Positions 10,796 through 19,221 of a stretch of 64,000 nt of DNA are shown one piece after another (position 1 is the first letter of the stretch; the number at the start of each line of letters is the position of its first letter). This DNA comes from Bernardetiaceae bacterium (GTDB lineage Bacteria; Bacteroidota; Bacteroidia; Cytophagales; Thermoflexibacteraceae), in assembly GCA_025057115.1 (NCBI GenBank), contig JANWWZ010000005.1:74995-138994 (forward strand), given 5' to 3'. The position numbers and the translations under genes were made by a program. The notes beneath the pieces are model-generated. The model saw only the letters and a list, made by a program, of their open reading frames with translations. It did no database searches and was not told where the DNA came from.

Positions 10796-10839
10796 ACAGA
10801 TGCCAAGGCGAAGAATGGTGCTTTGTTAGTTGCGTTCCT

Positions 10840-10847
10840 TAACTTTG
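10840..10847 (+). promoter_or_regulatory. Candidate -7 box for rpoD
   Basis: TAACTTTG matches the Bacteroidota -7 consensus TAnnTTTG exactly. The nearest upstream TTTG (10822-10825) is only 14 bases away, shorter than the usual 19-21, so the -33 half is weak. It would give a leader of about 130 bases before the rpoD ATG at 10982. Confidence 0.35.
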
Positions 10848-10981
10848 CGCCTGTTGTTTTATTGTTAACAAACAAACTCCCTTACTGCTTGCAATCGAGG
10901 TTCCCTTAAGATATTAAGGACGAAACTATTGCGTGTGCTACTGATGTTTTAATGTAAATCATATTAAAAATCTGCAAGCCA

Positions 10982-11851
10982 ATGCGTCAGTTAAAAATTA
11001 CCAACACAATCACTGACCGTCGCGAAAGCGCTACGCTGGAAAAGTACTTTACAGAGATTAGCCGCATTGAAATGCTGACGGTAGATGAAGAAGTGGAGTT
11101 AGCACGCCGTATCAAGCAAGGCGACAAAGAAGCCTTAGACAAGCTCACCAAAGCCAATTTGCGTTTTGTGGTTTCGGTGGCTAAGCAGTATCAAAACGGC
11201 CATATGCCGCTTAACGACTTGATTAACGAAGGCAATTTAGGCTTGATTAAAGCTGCGCAGAAGTTCGATGAAACACGCGGCTTTAAGTTCATTTCTTATG
11301 CGGTTTGGTGGATTCGCCAATCTATCATGCAAGCTATTGCCGAAAATGGTCGTATAGTGCGCTTACCTGCTAACAAAACCAATGCCCTCAACAAACTCAA
11401 AACAGTAACAGGTGAATGGGAACAACAATACGAGCGCGAGCCCACTCCGGAAGAACTGGCTGAAATGCTGGAGATGGATTTGAAGGAGATCAAGGGCATC
11501 ATGACCACCTCAGTGCGCCAGGTATCAGTAGATGCACCTTTTGACAATGAAGATGGCGGTACGCTGCTGGATGTAATGGCTGATGAATCTATAGAAAGCA
11601 CTGATAGGCAAGTAGAATACAACGAGTCTTTGCGCATCGAAACAGAGCGCGCCTTGTCCATTCTCAGTGAGCGCGAGCGCAAAATCATCAAGTTATTCTT
11701 TGGCATTGGGGTAGAGTCACCCATGACACTGGACCAAATCGGCGAAATCATGGGTACCACCCGCGAAAGAGTGCGCCAAATTAAAGAAAAGGCGTTGAAA
11801 AAATTGCGTGCCTCTTCCAAAGCCAAGCAACTGGCAGAATACTTAGGCTAA
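10982..11851 (+). CDS. rpoD: RNA polymerase primary sigma factor RpoD/SigA
   Basis: 289 aa, the short Bacteroidota form lacking most of region 1.1. Region 1.2 (ATLEKYFTEISRIEMLT) is followed by region 2 with DLINEGNLGLIKAAQKFD and FISYAVWWIRQSI. Region 3 and the region 4 helix-turn-helix (MTLDQIGEIMGTTRERVRQI) complete it. It is the main promoter-recognition subunit, binding -33/-7 type promoters in this phylum. It stands alone and is followed by a strong terminator. Confidence 0.97.
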   Translation: MRQLKITNTITDRRESATLEKYFTEISRIEMLTVDEEVELARRIKQGDKEALDKLTKANLRFVVSVAKQYQNGHMPLNDLINEGNLGLIKAAQKFDETRGFKFISYAVWWIRQSIMQAIAENGRIVRLPANKTNALNKLKTVTGEWEQQYEREPTPEELAEMLEMDLKEIKGIMTTSVRQVSVDAPFDNEDGGTLLDVMADESIESTDRQVEYNESLRIETERALSILSERERKIIKLFFGIGVESPMTLDQIGEIMGTTRERVRQIKEKALKKLRASSKAKQLAEYLG

Positions 11852-11861
11852 AAACTTATCC

Positions 11862-11895
11862 AAGCCCTGAAGCAATTCCCTTCAGGGCTTTGTAT
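11862..11895 (+). terminator. Rho-independent terminator of rpoD
   Basis: Perfect 11-bp arms AAGCCCTGAAG and CTTCAGGGCTT around a 7-base loop, followed by a T-rich tract. The right half overlaps the last codons of the convergent lipoprotein gene. Confidence 0.85.
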
Positions 11896-12412
11896 TTTGA
11901 GAAGTAGGGCGAAAATCTTGGTTGGGCAGACCAGTATTTTGCGGCACGAGAATGCGGATAAAACTTTTGCCTGCCGACTGATGGCATTGATTGCAAGAAA
12001 GAGTAAGCCGTTCAAAAGCAGTGCTAAATGCTACCACATCTTTCTGACTTATGGCTTCTTCTACTTTTTCTACTGAAGGAAGTGCTATGGCTTCCACTAA
12101 CTGCCCTACTTTAATGCCTTCATGCACTGGATGAAATTTTTGCACTTCCTCTAATGCTTCTTCTAACTCATGGACGTAGTAAGCTGCTAGTTCCCAATTC
12201 TTTGCCGCTCCAGCAAAGTACAACTTGGCATGATAGGTTTGCAACTGTACCATCGACCAACCCAGATGAGGAACGTACTGCTTTTGCTCTAAGGCAACTT
12301 GCTTTCGTTGTAATTCTTCCAGCTGATGATTGAGCCTTGTTTGCTCGGGGGTAGTGGATTGGCAAGAAAATGCCAGCGCTATTGCTAACAGAAAATAGAA
12401 AAATTGTATCAT
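11882..12412 (-). CDS. Small lipoprotein with a single CxxCH haem-type motif
   Basis: 176 aa. The lipoprotein signal peptide has its lipobox at LAFSC (Cys17). A helical, coiled-coil-prone body follows, then CNQCH at 140-144, the motif that covalently binds haem c. The helical arrangement with CxxCH near the C-terminus resembles class II c-type cytochromes, but no clear family signature is seen. I infer an envelope electron-transfer or haem-binding protein; a chance motif is possible. It converges on rpoD. Confidence 0.6.
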   Translation of the reverse strand: MIQFFYFLLAIALAFSCQSTTPEQTRLNHQLEELQRKQVALEQKQYVPHLGWSMVQLQTYHAKLYFAGAAKNWELAAYYVHELEEALEEVQKFHPVHEGIKVGQLVEAIALPSVEKVEEAISQKDVVAFSTAFERLTLSCNQCHQSAGKSFIRILVPQNTGLPNQDFRPTSQNTKP

Positions 12413-12484
12413 GGGAAGGTGAGTTTGATTTGCATAGCAAGCAAAATTATGCTAATGCGATTCAAAATTTACGGCAAGTTCAGA

Positions 12485-12492
12485 TAGTTTTG
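12485..12492 (+). promoter_or_regulatory. Candidate -7 box for the isocitrate dehydrogenase gene
   Basis: TAGTTTTG matches TAnnTTTG and lies 39 bases before the ATG. No good TTTG is found 19-21 bases upstream. Confidence 0.3.
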
Positions 12493-12531
12493 CATTAAGT
12501 TCGCAAGGTAAACCAAAAGCTTGTAGAAAAT

Positions 12532-13983
12532 ATGTCGATGTCCAAAACCCCGATTACAGTAGCCTACGGCGATGGTATCGGACCGGAGATTATGCAAGCC
12601 ACGCTGGACATTATTTTATCAGCGGGCGCCAGAATACAAATTGAGCAAATAGAAATCGGTGAAAAAGTGTATATGCGCGGCATCACCGCTGGCATCGAGG
12701 ATTCAGCCTGGGAATCTCTAAGGCGTACAAAGGTGTTTCTCAAAGCTCCCATTACTACTCCTCAAGGAGGGGGTTTTAAAAGTCTTAACGTAACCACTCG
12801 CAAAACACTTGGTTTGTACGCCAACGTGCGCCCGTGTGTGAGCTATCATCCTTATGTAAAAACTAAGCATCCTACCATGGATGTGGTAATCATTCGGGAA
12901 AATGAAGAAGACCTTTATGCTGGTATCGAACATCGCCAAACTGACCAAGTATATCAATGCCTTAAACTCATTACTCGTCCTGGAACGGAAAAAATCATAC
13001 GCTACGCGTTTGAATATGCCCGCGCCAATAATCGCAAAAAAGTTACTTGCTTTACCAAAGATAACATCATGAAGTTTACTGACGGGATTTTTCACAAAAT
13101 TTTTGACGAAATCGGAGCTGAGTACCCAGAAATAGAAAAAGAACATTGGATTGTAGATATTGGCGCTGCCAAACTTGCCGATACACCGGAAGCCTTTGAC
13201 GTAGTGGTAATGCCTAACCTATACGGAGATATTCTCTCCGATGTAGCGGCGCAAATTGCTGGCTCTGTAGGTTTGGCTGGCTCTGCTAACATTGGCGACC
13301 ATTGTGCTATGTTTGAGGCGATTCACGGTTCAGCGCCGCGCCGTGCAGGTCAAAACCTCGCCAATCCTTCCGGACTTTTGCTAGCAGCAGTGCTAATGCT
13401 CAACCACATCGGGCAAAACGACGTAGCTACTAAAGTGCACAATGCATGGCTAAAAACTATAGAAGATGGCATTCATACTTATGATATCTACAAAGAAGAC
13501 ACCAGCAAACAAAAAGTAGGTACTAAAGAATTTGCGCAAGCGGTAATTGAGCGATTAGGTGAAAAACCCGTTCACTTGAAAGCGGTAGATTATGGAGCCC
13601 CTCGCCCTGTAGAACTCAAGCCATTTGTCTTTCGCCCTCACACGCCTGCTAAAAAGGAAACCATCGGCGTGGATGTTTTTATCAATTTTATTGGCTCCCC
13701 CGATGAACTGGGCAACAAACTAAAAACTTGCAACACAGATCGATTAGAACTAGTAGTAATTAGCAATCGGGGGGTAAAGGTGTATCCCGATGGATTGCCA
13801 GAGACTTTCTGTACAGACCATTGGCGTTGTCGTTTCGAAAGCCCTGACCACACCTCCATTACTCACGACGACATTATCAACCTGCTCATAAAAGTAAAAG
13901 ATGCGGGGTTTGATTTTATTAAAATCGAAAACCTCTGCAACTTCAACGGAGAAAAAGGCTATTCACTGGCACAAGGTCAATAA
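12532..13983 (+). CDS. icd: NADP-dependent isocitrate dehydrogenase, Thermus-like form with C-terminal extension
   Basis: 483 aa. It shows the isopropylmalate/isocitrate dehydrogenase fold: the N-terminal strand TVAYGDGIGPEI, substrate residues in KSLNVTTRKTLGLYANVRP, the loop IIRENEEDLYAGIEHRQT, the metal-binding VVMPNLYGDILSDVAAQIAGS and the cofactor loop IHGSAPRRAGQNLANPSG. About 120 extra residues at the C-terminus form a separate alpha/beta domain, as in the Thermus thermophilus type. It converts isocitrate to 2-oxoglutarate in the TCA cycle. There are two possible ATGs (12532 and 12538). A terminator follows. Confidence 0.93.
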   Translation: MSMSKTPITVAYGDGIGPEIMQATLDIILSAGARIQIEQIEIGEKVYMRGITAGIEDSAWESLRRTKVFLKAPITTPQGGGFKSLNVTTRKTLGLYANVRPCVSYHPYVKTKHPTMDVVIIRENEEDLYAGIEHRQTDQVYQCLKLITRPGTEKIIRYAFEYARANNRKKVTCFTKDNIMKFTDGIFHKIFDEIGAEYPEIEKEHWIVDIGAAKLADTPEAFDVVVMPNLYGDILSDVAAQIAGSVGLAGSANIGDHCAMFEAIHGSAPRRAGQNLANPSGLLLAAVLMLNHIGQNDVATKVHNAWLKTIEDGIHTYDIYKEDTSKQKVGTKEFAQAVIERLGEKPVHLKAVDYGAPRPVELKPFVFRPHTPAKKETIGVDVFINFIGSPDELGNKLKTCNTDRLELVVISNRGVKVYPDGLPETFCTDHWRCRFESPDHTSITHDDIINLLIKVKDAGFDFIKIENLCNFNGEKGYSLAQGQ

Positions 13984-14005
13984 AATCCGATACGCGCCAC
14001 TTAAT

Positions 14006-14043
14006 AAAGCCATTCCAAAGCTGACAGTGGAATGGCTTTTGTT
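14006..14043 (+). terminator. Rho-independent terminator after isocitrate dehydrogenase
   Basis: 11-bp arms AAAGCCATTCC and GGAATGGCTTT with a 12-base loop, followed by TGTTTTG. It stands 22 bases after the stop codon. Confidence 0.8.
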
Positions 14044-14220
14044 TTGCCAAATTTATTCAACACAAATCAACTTTATTGGCGTTTGTAACTTTTTTGTAAT
14101 TTTTTTTGCTGATGTGCAAACAAATGCCGAAAGGCAAGAAAGCCAACGCCATCTTTCCTTGTGAACGATTACAAAGTGATAAAAAAATTGACTCGCCAAA
14201 AAAAGCTGTAAGTTGCGATT

Positions 14221-14940
14221 TTATTTAGCAAACTGCCGCAAATCTTGCCAAGTAATGCGCTCCTCATAGAAGGCTTTGCCAATAATAACTCCGTACAATT
14301 TCAAAGGCTGCAGGGCTTCTATATCGGCAAGGCTACTTACTCCCCCGCTGGCAATGAGTTGTATATGAGGCAAGTGCTGCAAAATATCTTCATAGAGTTG
14401 GCAATTCACTCCTTGCAAAGTACCATCGCGTTCAATGTCAGTGCAGAGCACGTATTGCACGCCGAGTTGGACTTGTTGGCTAATAAAATCTATTACTGCC
14501 AAAGGGGTAGTTTCTTGCCAACCGCTCACGGCTACTTTGCCTTGCCGAACATCCGCAGCCAAAATGATAGACTCACTGCCATGGCGGGCAATCCACTGGC
14601 TAAATAAGTCGGGATTTTTTACCGCTATGCTTCCAATAGTAGCTTGGCTAGCTCCCGCGTCAAACACTCGCCGCAAGTCATCGGTTGTTTGAATGCCACC
14701 GCCAAAATCTATTCGCAAACTAGTGCGTCCAGCAATAGCTTCTAATACCTTTAAATTAACTGGCGTGCGGGCTTTAGCTCCTTCTAGGTCCACCAAATGC
14801 AAATGGGAGATGCCTGCATCTTGAAAACGCTGGGCTAGTTCCAGTGGATGATGGTGGTAAATAGTTACTTTTTGATAATTGCCCTGTAGCAAGCGAACAC
14901 ACTTGCCGCCCATGAGGTCTATTGCTGGAATTAAGTACAT
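14221..14940 (-). CDS. hisA: HisA, ProFAR isomerase (histidine biosynthesis)
   Basis: 239 aa (beta/alpha)8 barrel. Catalytic Asp8 lies in LIPAIDLMGGKCVRL, and the second acid is in ILAADVRQGKVAVSGW (Asp130). Phosphate-binding motifs are GGGIQT and ASGGVSS. It catalyses the Amadori isomerisation of ProFAR to PRFAR. No other his gene is next to it, so the gene is separate from a his operon here. Confidence 0.95.
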   Translation of the reverse strand: MYLIPAIDLMGGKCVRLLQGNYQKVTIYHHHPLELAQRFQDAGISHLHLVDLEGAKARTPVNLKVLEAIAGRTSLRIDFGGGIQTTDDLRRVFDAGASQATIGSIAVKNPDLFSQWIARHGSESIILAADVRQGKVAVSGWQETTPLAVIDFISQQVQLGVQYVLCTDIERDGTLQGVNCQLYEDILQHLPHIQLIASGGVSSLADIEALQPLKLYGVIIGKAFYEERITWQDLRQFAK

Positions 14941-15024
14941 ACCTGCTAATTTTATTGAAAAAGTTACTATCCTTTTTTTAAAATTGTCTAACCGACCTAA
15001 GAACTTTGCTAAGCATTGTCAGCC

Positions 15025-15897
15025 TTACAAATGAGTATCGATCAGCCGTTGGGTAATGGGAGCGTAGCTATCAATTCTTCGGTCGCGCAAAAAAGGCCAA
15101 TGGGTGCGATAGTAGTCGCTCTCTTGCAAGTCAATAGGAACTACTTGCACTTCTTCTTGGTCGTGGCTGGCTTGGTAGAGCAGTTTGCCGTAAGCATTAG
15201 CTACAAAGGATCCTCCCCAAAAAATCATTTCCCCTTCTCTTCCTACGCGATTGACTGCCACTACCGGAATACCATTGGCAATAGCATGGCTGCACTGAAT
15301 CATTTGCCAAGCTTTGTACTGCTGGCAGTTTACCTCTTCGGTTTGAGAAATAGCCCAACCAATGGCTGTAGGATAAAATAAAATTTCCGCCCCCATCAAA
15401 GCAGTGATGCGCGCCGCTTCGGGATACCACTGATCCCAACAAATAAGCACCCCTAATTTGCCAAAGCGCGTGGAAAACACCTTGTAGCCTAAGTCGCCAG
15501 GGGTGAAGTAGAACTTTTCATAATATCCTGGATCATCAGGAATGTGCATTTTTCGATATTTGCCCAAATAGGAGCCATCTGCATCAATGACCGCAGCAGT
15601 GTTGTGATAAACTCCGCGTGCCCGTTTTTCAAACAAAGAAGCAATGATGACAATGCCTAATTGGCTAGCAAGCTGCTGCAACTGCTCTGTGGTCGGTCCG
15701 GGAATAGGTTCGGCAAGTTGAAAATGCTCGTAATTCTCCGTATCGCAAAAGTATAAAGAGGCAAAGAGCTCTTGCAAGCAGACAATTTGCGCTCCTTGCT
15801 CCGCAGCTCGACGAATGTTTGCTATCGCTTTAGCAATGTTTGCAGTTTTATCGGCAGTGCAACTCATTTGCACAAGCCCTACGCGAACTGTATTCAC
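15025..15897 (-). CDS. aguB: Carbon-nitrogen hydrolase, N-carbamoylputrescine amidase-like
   Basis: 290 aa with a GTG start. The nitrilase-superfamily triad is visible: Glu43 in CLQELFASLYFC, Lys116 in KYRKMHIPDDPGY and Cys153 in VLICWDQWYPEAAR. These motifs and the length match AguB, which hydrolyses N-carbamoylputrescine to putrescine. The usual partner, agmatine deiminase, is not adjacent, so the symbol is a family-level call. A -7-like box lies 23 bases upstream. Confidence 0.85.
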   Translation of the reverse strand: MNTVRVGLVQMSCTADKTANIAKAIANIRRAAEQGAQIVCLQELFASLYFCDTENYEHFQLAEPIPGPTTEQLQQLASQLGIVIIASLFEKRARGVYHNTAAVIDADGSYLGKYRKMHIPDDPGYYEKFYFTPGDLGYKVFSTRFGKLGVLICWDQWYPEAARITALMGAEILFYPTAIGWAISQTEEVNCQQYKAWQMIQCSHAIANGIPVVAVNRVGREGEMIFWGGSFVANAYGKLLYQASHDQEEVQVVPIDLQESDYYRTHWPFLRDRRIDSYAPITQRLIDTHL

Positions 15898-15919
15898 AGC
15901 CCAACACTTAGTTTAAGTG

Positions 15920-15927
15920 CAAAGATA
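15920..15927 (-). promoter_or_regulatory. Candidate -7 box for the amidase gene
   Basis: On the minus strand this reads TATCTTTG, an exact TAnnTTTG match, and would give a leader of about 15 bases. No convincing -33 element was found. Confidence 0.35.
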
Positions 15928-16053
15928 ACATGCAACTAGTTCAGAAAGGGAGAGGACAGTTGTTAAACCCGATGCCTTGCTGGCGAAGTTGGAATTTTGA
16001 CAAGTGTAAGTAATTGCAAATCAGTAAGTTGATTGATTAACAAACTGTTAAGG

Positions 16054-16084
16054 TTGTAAAAAATCGCTCAAAATTTCAACTTTG
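16054..16084 (+). promoter_or_regulatory. Candidate recJ promoter, possibly leaderless
   Basis: TTG (16054-16056), a 20-base spacer, then CAACTTTG (16077-16084), one base off TAnnTTTG. The recJ ATG is only 4 bases beyond the box, so transcription from this promoter would start at or very near the start codon. Confidence 0.4.
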
Positions 16085-16088
16085 CATT

Positions 16089-17792
16089 ATGGCAAAACGC
16101 TGGGTGATAAAGCCCATTCCCGCAGAGGAACGCATTTCTTTGCTCTCTTCAGCAATTAATGTAAGCCCGCCACTGGCTATTTTACTGCTTCAGCGCGGCA
16201 TTACCACTTTTGAAGAGGCACGAGCCTTCTTCCGTCCTTCTTTAGAACAACTACACAACCCTTTCTTGATGAAGGACATGGACAAAGCTGTTTGGAGGCT
16301 GGAAGAAGCCATTCGCAACCAAGAACGCATTATGATTTATGGCGATTACGATGTAGATGGCACAACGGCAGTGGCAATGTTTTATACTTTCCTGCGCCGC
16401 TACTATACCAACATTACTTTCTACACCCCTGACCGCTACACAGAAGGATACGGAATCTCCCTCACGGGTATTGATCGGGCTAAAGAACAAGGCGTTTCTC
16501 TGGTCATTAGTTTAGATTGTGGCATTAAGTCCAATCGGGCTATTAGTTATGCTGTAGAGCAAGGCATTGATTTTATCGTATGCGACCATCATTTGCCAGG
16601 AGAAGTGCTTCCCCCCGCCTATGCTGTGCTAGACCCCAAGCGCCGCGACTGTCCGTATCCTTATAAGGAGCTCTCCGGATGCGGAGTAGGCTTTAAGTTG
16701 CTACATGCTTTTTGCATCAATAACAATCTGCCCATAGATTGGCTCTATAGCTTTTTGGATTTGTTAGCCGTCAGTATTGCTGCTGATATTGTCCCCATCA
16801 CTGGTGAAAACCGCGTACTGACTTATTTTGGACTCAAACAGCTCAACAGCAATCCGCGTCCAGGGCTCAAAGCCCTCATTGAAGTTTCTGACCTGCGTGG
16901 TGAAATTGAAGTGGCAAATATTGTTTTTGGCATCGGTCCGCGCATCAACGCCGTGGGGCGCATAGCCCATGCGAGTCACGCCATTAAACTGCTCTGTTGC
17001 GACAATTTGCAAGAAGCCGTTGCTTTAGCTGCCACTGCTAACGCAAACAATGAAGAGCGCCGCGAGTTTGATAGCCACATCACCCGTGAAGCCATCGAAA
17101 TGATTGAGCAGCACTTCCTTCACCGAAAAAGTACAGTTCTTTTCAAAGAAGATTGGCACAAGGGTGTGATCGGCATTGTTGCAGCCCGCTGCATTGAGAA
17201 ATACTACCGTCCTACCATTATTCTCACCAAAAGCGATGAAAAGGCGACGGGGTCGGCGCGCTCCATCGTCGGTTTTGATATTTACGAAGCCATTGCCGAA
17301 TGTGCCGACCTGTTGGAGCAATACGGCGGACATAAATACGCCGCTGGACTGACTTTGCCTCTTTCCAATTTACAAGCCTTTCAAGAGCGCTTCGAGCAAG
17401 TGGTGGCTGCCACCCTTCGCGAAGAAGATATGCAACCTCAAATTGAAATCGACTTGGAAGTATCTCTTTCACAGCTATCTTTTAAATTTTTCAACATTAT
17501 CAAACAAATGGCTCCTTTCGGACCGCAAAACATGCAGCCTGTCCTTGTAGCTCGGCGCACCGAAGTCATTCCTGAGAGCGTACGCGTATTAAAAGAAACC
17601 CACCTCAAATTTGCAGTTCGCCAAGCAGATTCAATCGTCTATGACGTAATTGGCTTTGGAATGGCAGCTGAATACGAAGCACTTGTCCGCAGCGGAAAAC
17701 CTTTAGATATCGTCTTCAGCCTGCAAGAAAATGACTATAAGGGACGCAAATCCTTGCAGTTGCTGCTTCGCGATGCGCACCTATCTGCTTAG
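16089..17792 (+). CDS. recJ: Single-stranded-DNA-specific exonuclease RecJ
   Basis: 567 aa. DHH-family catalytic motifs appear in order: GDYDVDG (85-91), SLDCG (141-145) and CDHH (165-168). A DHHA1-type region follows (GVIGIVAARCIEKYYRPTIIL; GSARSIVGFDIYEA), then the C-terminal OB-like RecJ domain. The enzyme degrades single-stranded DNA 5' to 3' in recombination and mismatch repair. It is a single gene, divergent from the amidase. Confidence 0.96.
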   Translation: MAKRWVIKPIPAEERISLLSSAINVSPPLAILLLQRGITTFEEARAFFRPSLEQLHNPFLMKDMDKAVWRLEEAIRNQERIMIYGDYDVDGTTAVAMFYTFLRRYYTNITFYTPDRYTEGYGISLTGIDRAKEQGVSLVISLDCGIKSNRAISYAVEQGIDFIVCDHHLPGEVLPPAYAVLDPKRRDCPYPYKELSGCGVGFKLLHAFCINNNLPIDWLYSFLDLLAVSIAADIVPITGENRVLTYFGLKQLNSNPRPGLKALIEVSDLRGEIEVANIVFGIGPRINAVGRIAHASHAIKLLCCDNLQEAVALAATANANNEERREFDSHITREAIEMIEQHFLHRKSTVLFKEDWHKGVIGIVAARCIEKYYRPTIILTKSDEKATGSARSIVGFDIYEAIAECADLLEQYGGHKYAAGLTLPLSNLQAFQERFEQVVAATLREEDMQPQIEIDLEVSLSQLSFKFFNIIKQMAPFGPQNMQPVLVARRTEVIPESVRVLKETHLKFAVRQADSIVYDVIGFGMAAEYEALVRSGKPLDIVFSLQENDYKGRKSLQLLLRDAHLSA

Positions 17793-17834
17793 ACTAGACC
17801 AGATCCACTTTTCCTTAGCTCTTCTACAGGTTAC

Positions 17835-18275
17835 TTATTCAGGAGGCAAAGAATATCCTAACCAGCTAAGCGCCTTTTCTACCTTGATGAAAAACTTAAT
17901 GGGAAGGATGCCTTCGGTTTGTTTTTCATCTATCGTTTGTTCTACAGAAAGTTGAGTAACTAAGTCAGGAGAAACCATTACGGCAATTCGCTCCACAGTG
18001 GGTATTTTACTTAATAAGTTTTCATTTGTCCACTGTTGCAAGTCTGGGGTAATGATGAAGAAAAACAAACGCGTATCAGAAAAAAGCCCTTTTACGCCAT
18101 ACTGGTTGATATGTTGTTGCAACATAGTGAGCTCGTGCTTATATTCTTCTTCAGTCATTTGACCGCTGGCTGCTTTGTATTCATGACACATAATCTTACT
18201 GTTGGGATCTAAATAAGTGGTAGCAAAAGGCGTTTCGTACACTTTAGAGAAAGAGGCACTCAGCGAAGACTCCAT
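17835..18275 (-). CDS. Hypothetical SpoIIAA/STAS-like small protein
   Basis: 146 aa, no signal peptide and no membrane segment. The pattern of short strands and helices (IMCHEYKAASGQMTEEEYKH; GVKGLFSDTRLF; RIAVMVSPD) resembles small STAS/SpoIIAA-like proteins common in Bacteroidota. The family assignment is tentative. A role in a phospho-switch would fit that fold but is not shown. About 238 bases of non-coding DNA lie upstream. Confidence 0.6.
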   Translation of the reverse strand: MESSLSASFSKVYETPFATTYLDPNSKIMCHEYKAASGQMTEEEYKHELTMLQQHINQYGVKGLFSDTRLFFFIITPDLQQWTNENLLSKIPTVERIAVMVSPDLVTQLSVEQTIDEKQTEGILPIKFFIKVEKALSWLGYSLPPE

Positions 18276-18513
18276 GATTGGGTATATTTACACATTTTTC
18301 GAAAGCTAATAAAAAAATTGCTTGCTAGCAAAAAAATTCCCATTTTTGATAACAAGAATTTGCCATTTTTTCACCTGATGAAAGCCATCAAGCTTCTGCA
18401 ACCGCTTGGCAAATTTATAAGCCAACTAAAAGGCAGCGTGTCATTTATGACGCAAATAAACGACAGCGCTGCTCAAAATAGTTCATGCTAATGAGCATTA
18501 ATTAGCCTTTAGG

Positions 18514-19197
18514 TTATAGCACAATAGTTTCACCCACTGCAGGAAGAATTAATTCTTTGCCTTGCGCTGCAAAATGGGCTTTGGCTTTTTCTACGTCGAT
18601 GGTAATGGGTGGGAAGGTGTTGTAATGCACTCCTACTACGCGGTTGCACTGCACAAAATCTGAGGCAAGGACTGCATCTTCGTAACCCATTGTGTAATTA
18701 TCCCCGATGGGCAAAATGGCTACGTCTAACTTGGGGCAGGTCAAGGGAATCAGTTTCATGTCCTCAGTCAAAGCGGTATCACCTGCTACGTAGAAGCAGC
18801 CTGCTTGTCCCCAAATGACAAAGCCTCCTGGATTGCCTCCATAACTGCCATCAGGAAGCATGCTGGAGTGAATAGCATTGACGTACTTCACCGTTCCAAA
18901 TTCAAACTTATACTTGCCGCCATGATTCATGGAATGGCTTTTGTGGAGTCCTTTCCCACCAAACCATGTAATAATCTCGTAGTTGGAAATGAGTAGGGCA
19001 TCTGTATTTTTGGCAATAGCTTCTACGTCCAACAAATGGTCTTGATGTCCATGCGTAATAAAAATGTAATCAGCTTTGATTTGCTGCCAATCGATATTTT
19101 TGGCTAGTGGGTTGCCGGTGATGAATGGGTCAAAAAGCAAATTTTTTTCGCCAAACTCAATTAAGAAGCAGGCATGTCCAAAGTAAGTAAGTTTCAT
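18514..19197 (-). CDS. UPF0173 metal-dependent hydrolase (metallo-beta-lactamase fold)
   Basis: 227 aa, the usual UPF0173 length. The metal-binding motif HGHQDH is at 49-54. Further ligands are likely in IHSSM, FYVAGDTAL and GVHYNTFP. The physiological substrate of this family is unknown. It follows the NlpC/P60 gene by 24 bases on the same strand. Confidence 0.9.
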   Translation of the reverse strand: MKLTYFGHACFLIEFGEKNLLFDPFITGNPLAKNIDWQQIKADYIFITHGHQDHLLDVEAIAKNTDALLISNYEIITWFGGKGLHKSHSMNHGGKYKFEFGTVKYVNAIHSSMLPDGSYGGNPGGFVIWGQAGCFYVAGDTALTEDMKLIPLTCPKLDVAILPIGDNYTMGYEDAVLASDFVQCNRVVGVHYNTFPPITIDVEKAKAHFAAQGKELILPAVGETIVL

Positions 19198-19221
19198 AGG
19201 TACAAGCAGTTGTTGAGGGAA

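Noticed and set aside
11296-11826. 176-codon open frame opposite rpoD
   Set aside because: Antisense shadow of a highly conserved gene; Ser/Arg-rich translation without family features.
18440-18475. GCAGCG...CGCTGC imperfect hairpin before the UPF0173 gene end
   Set aside because: Imperfect arms, no T run and no positional logic; left uncalled.
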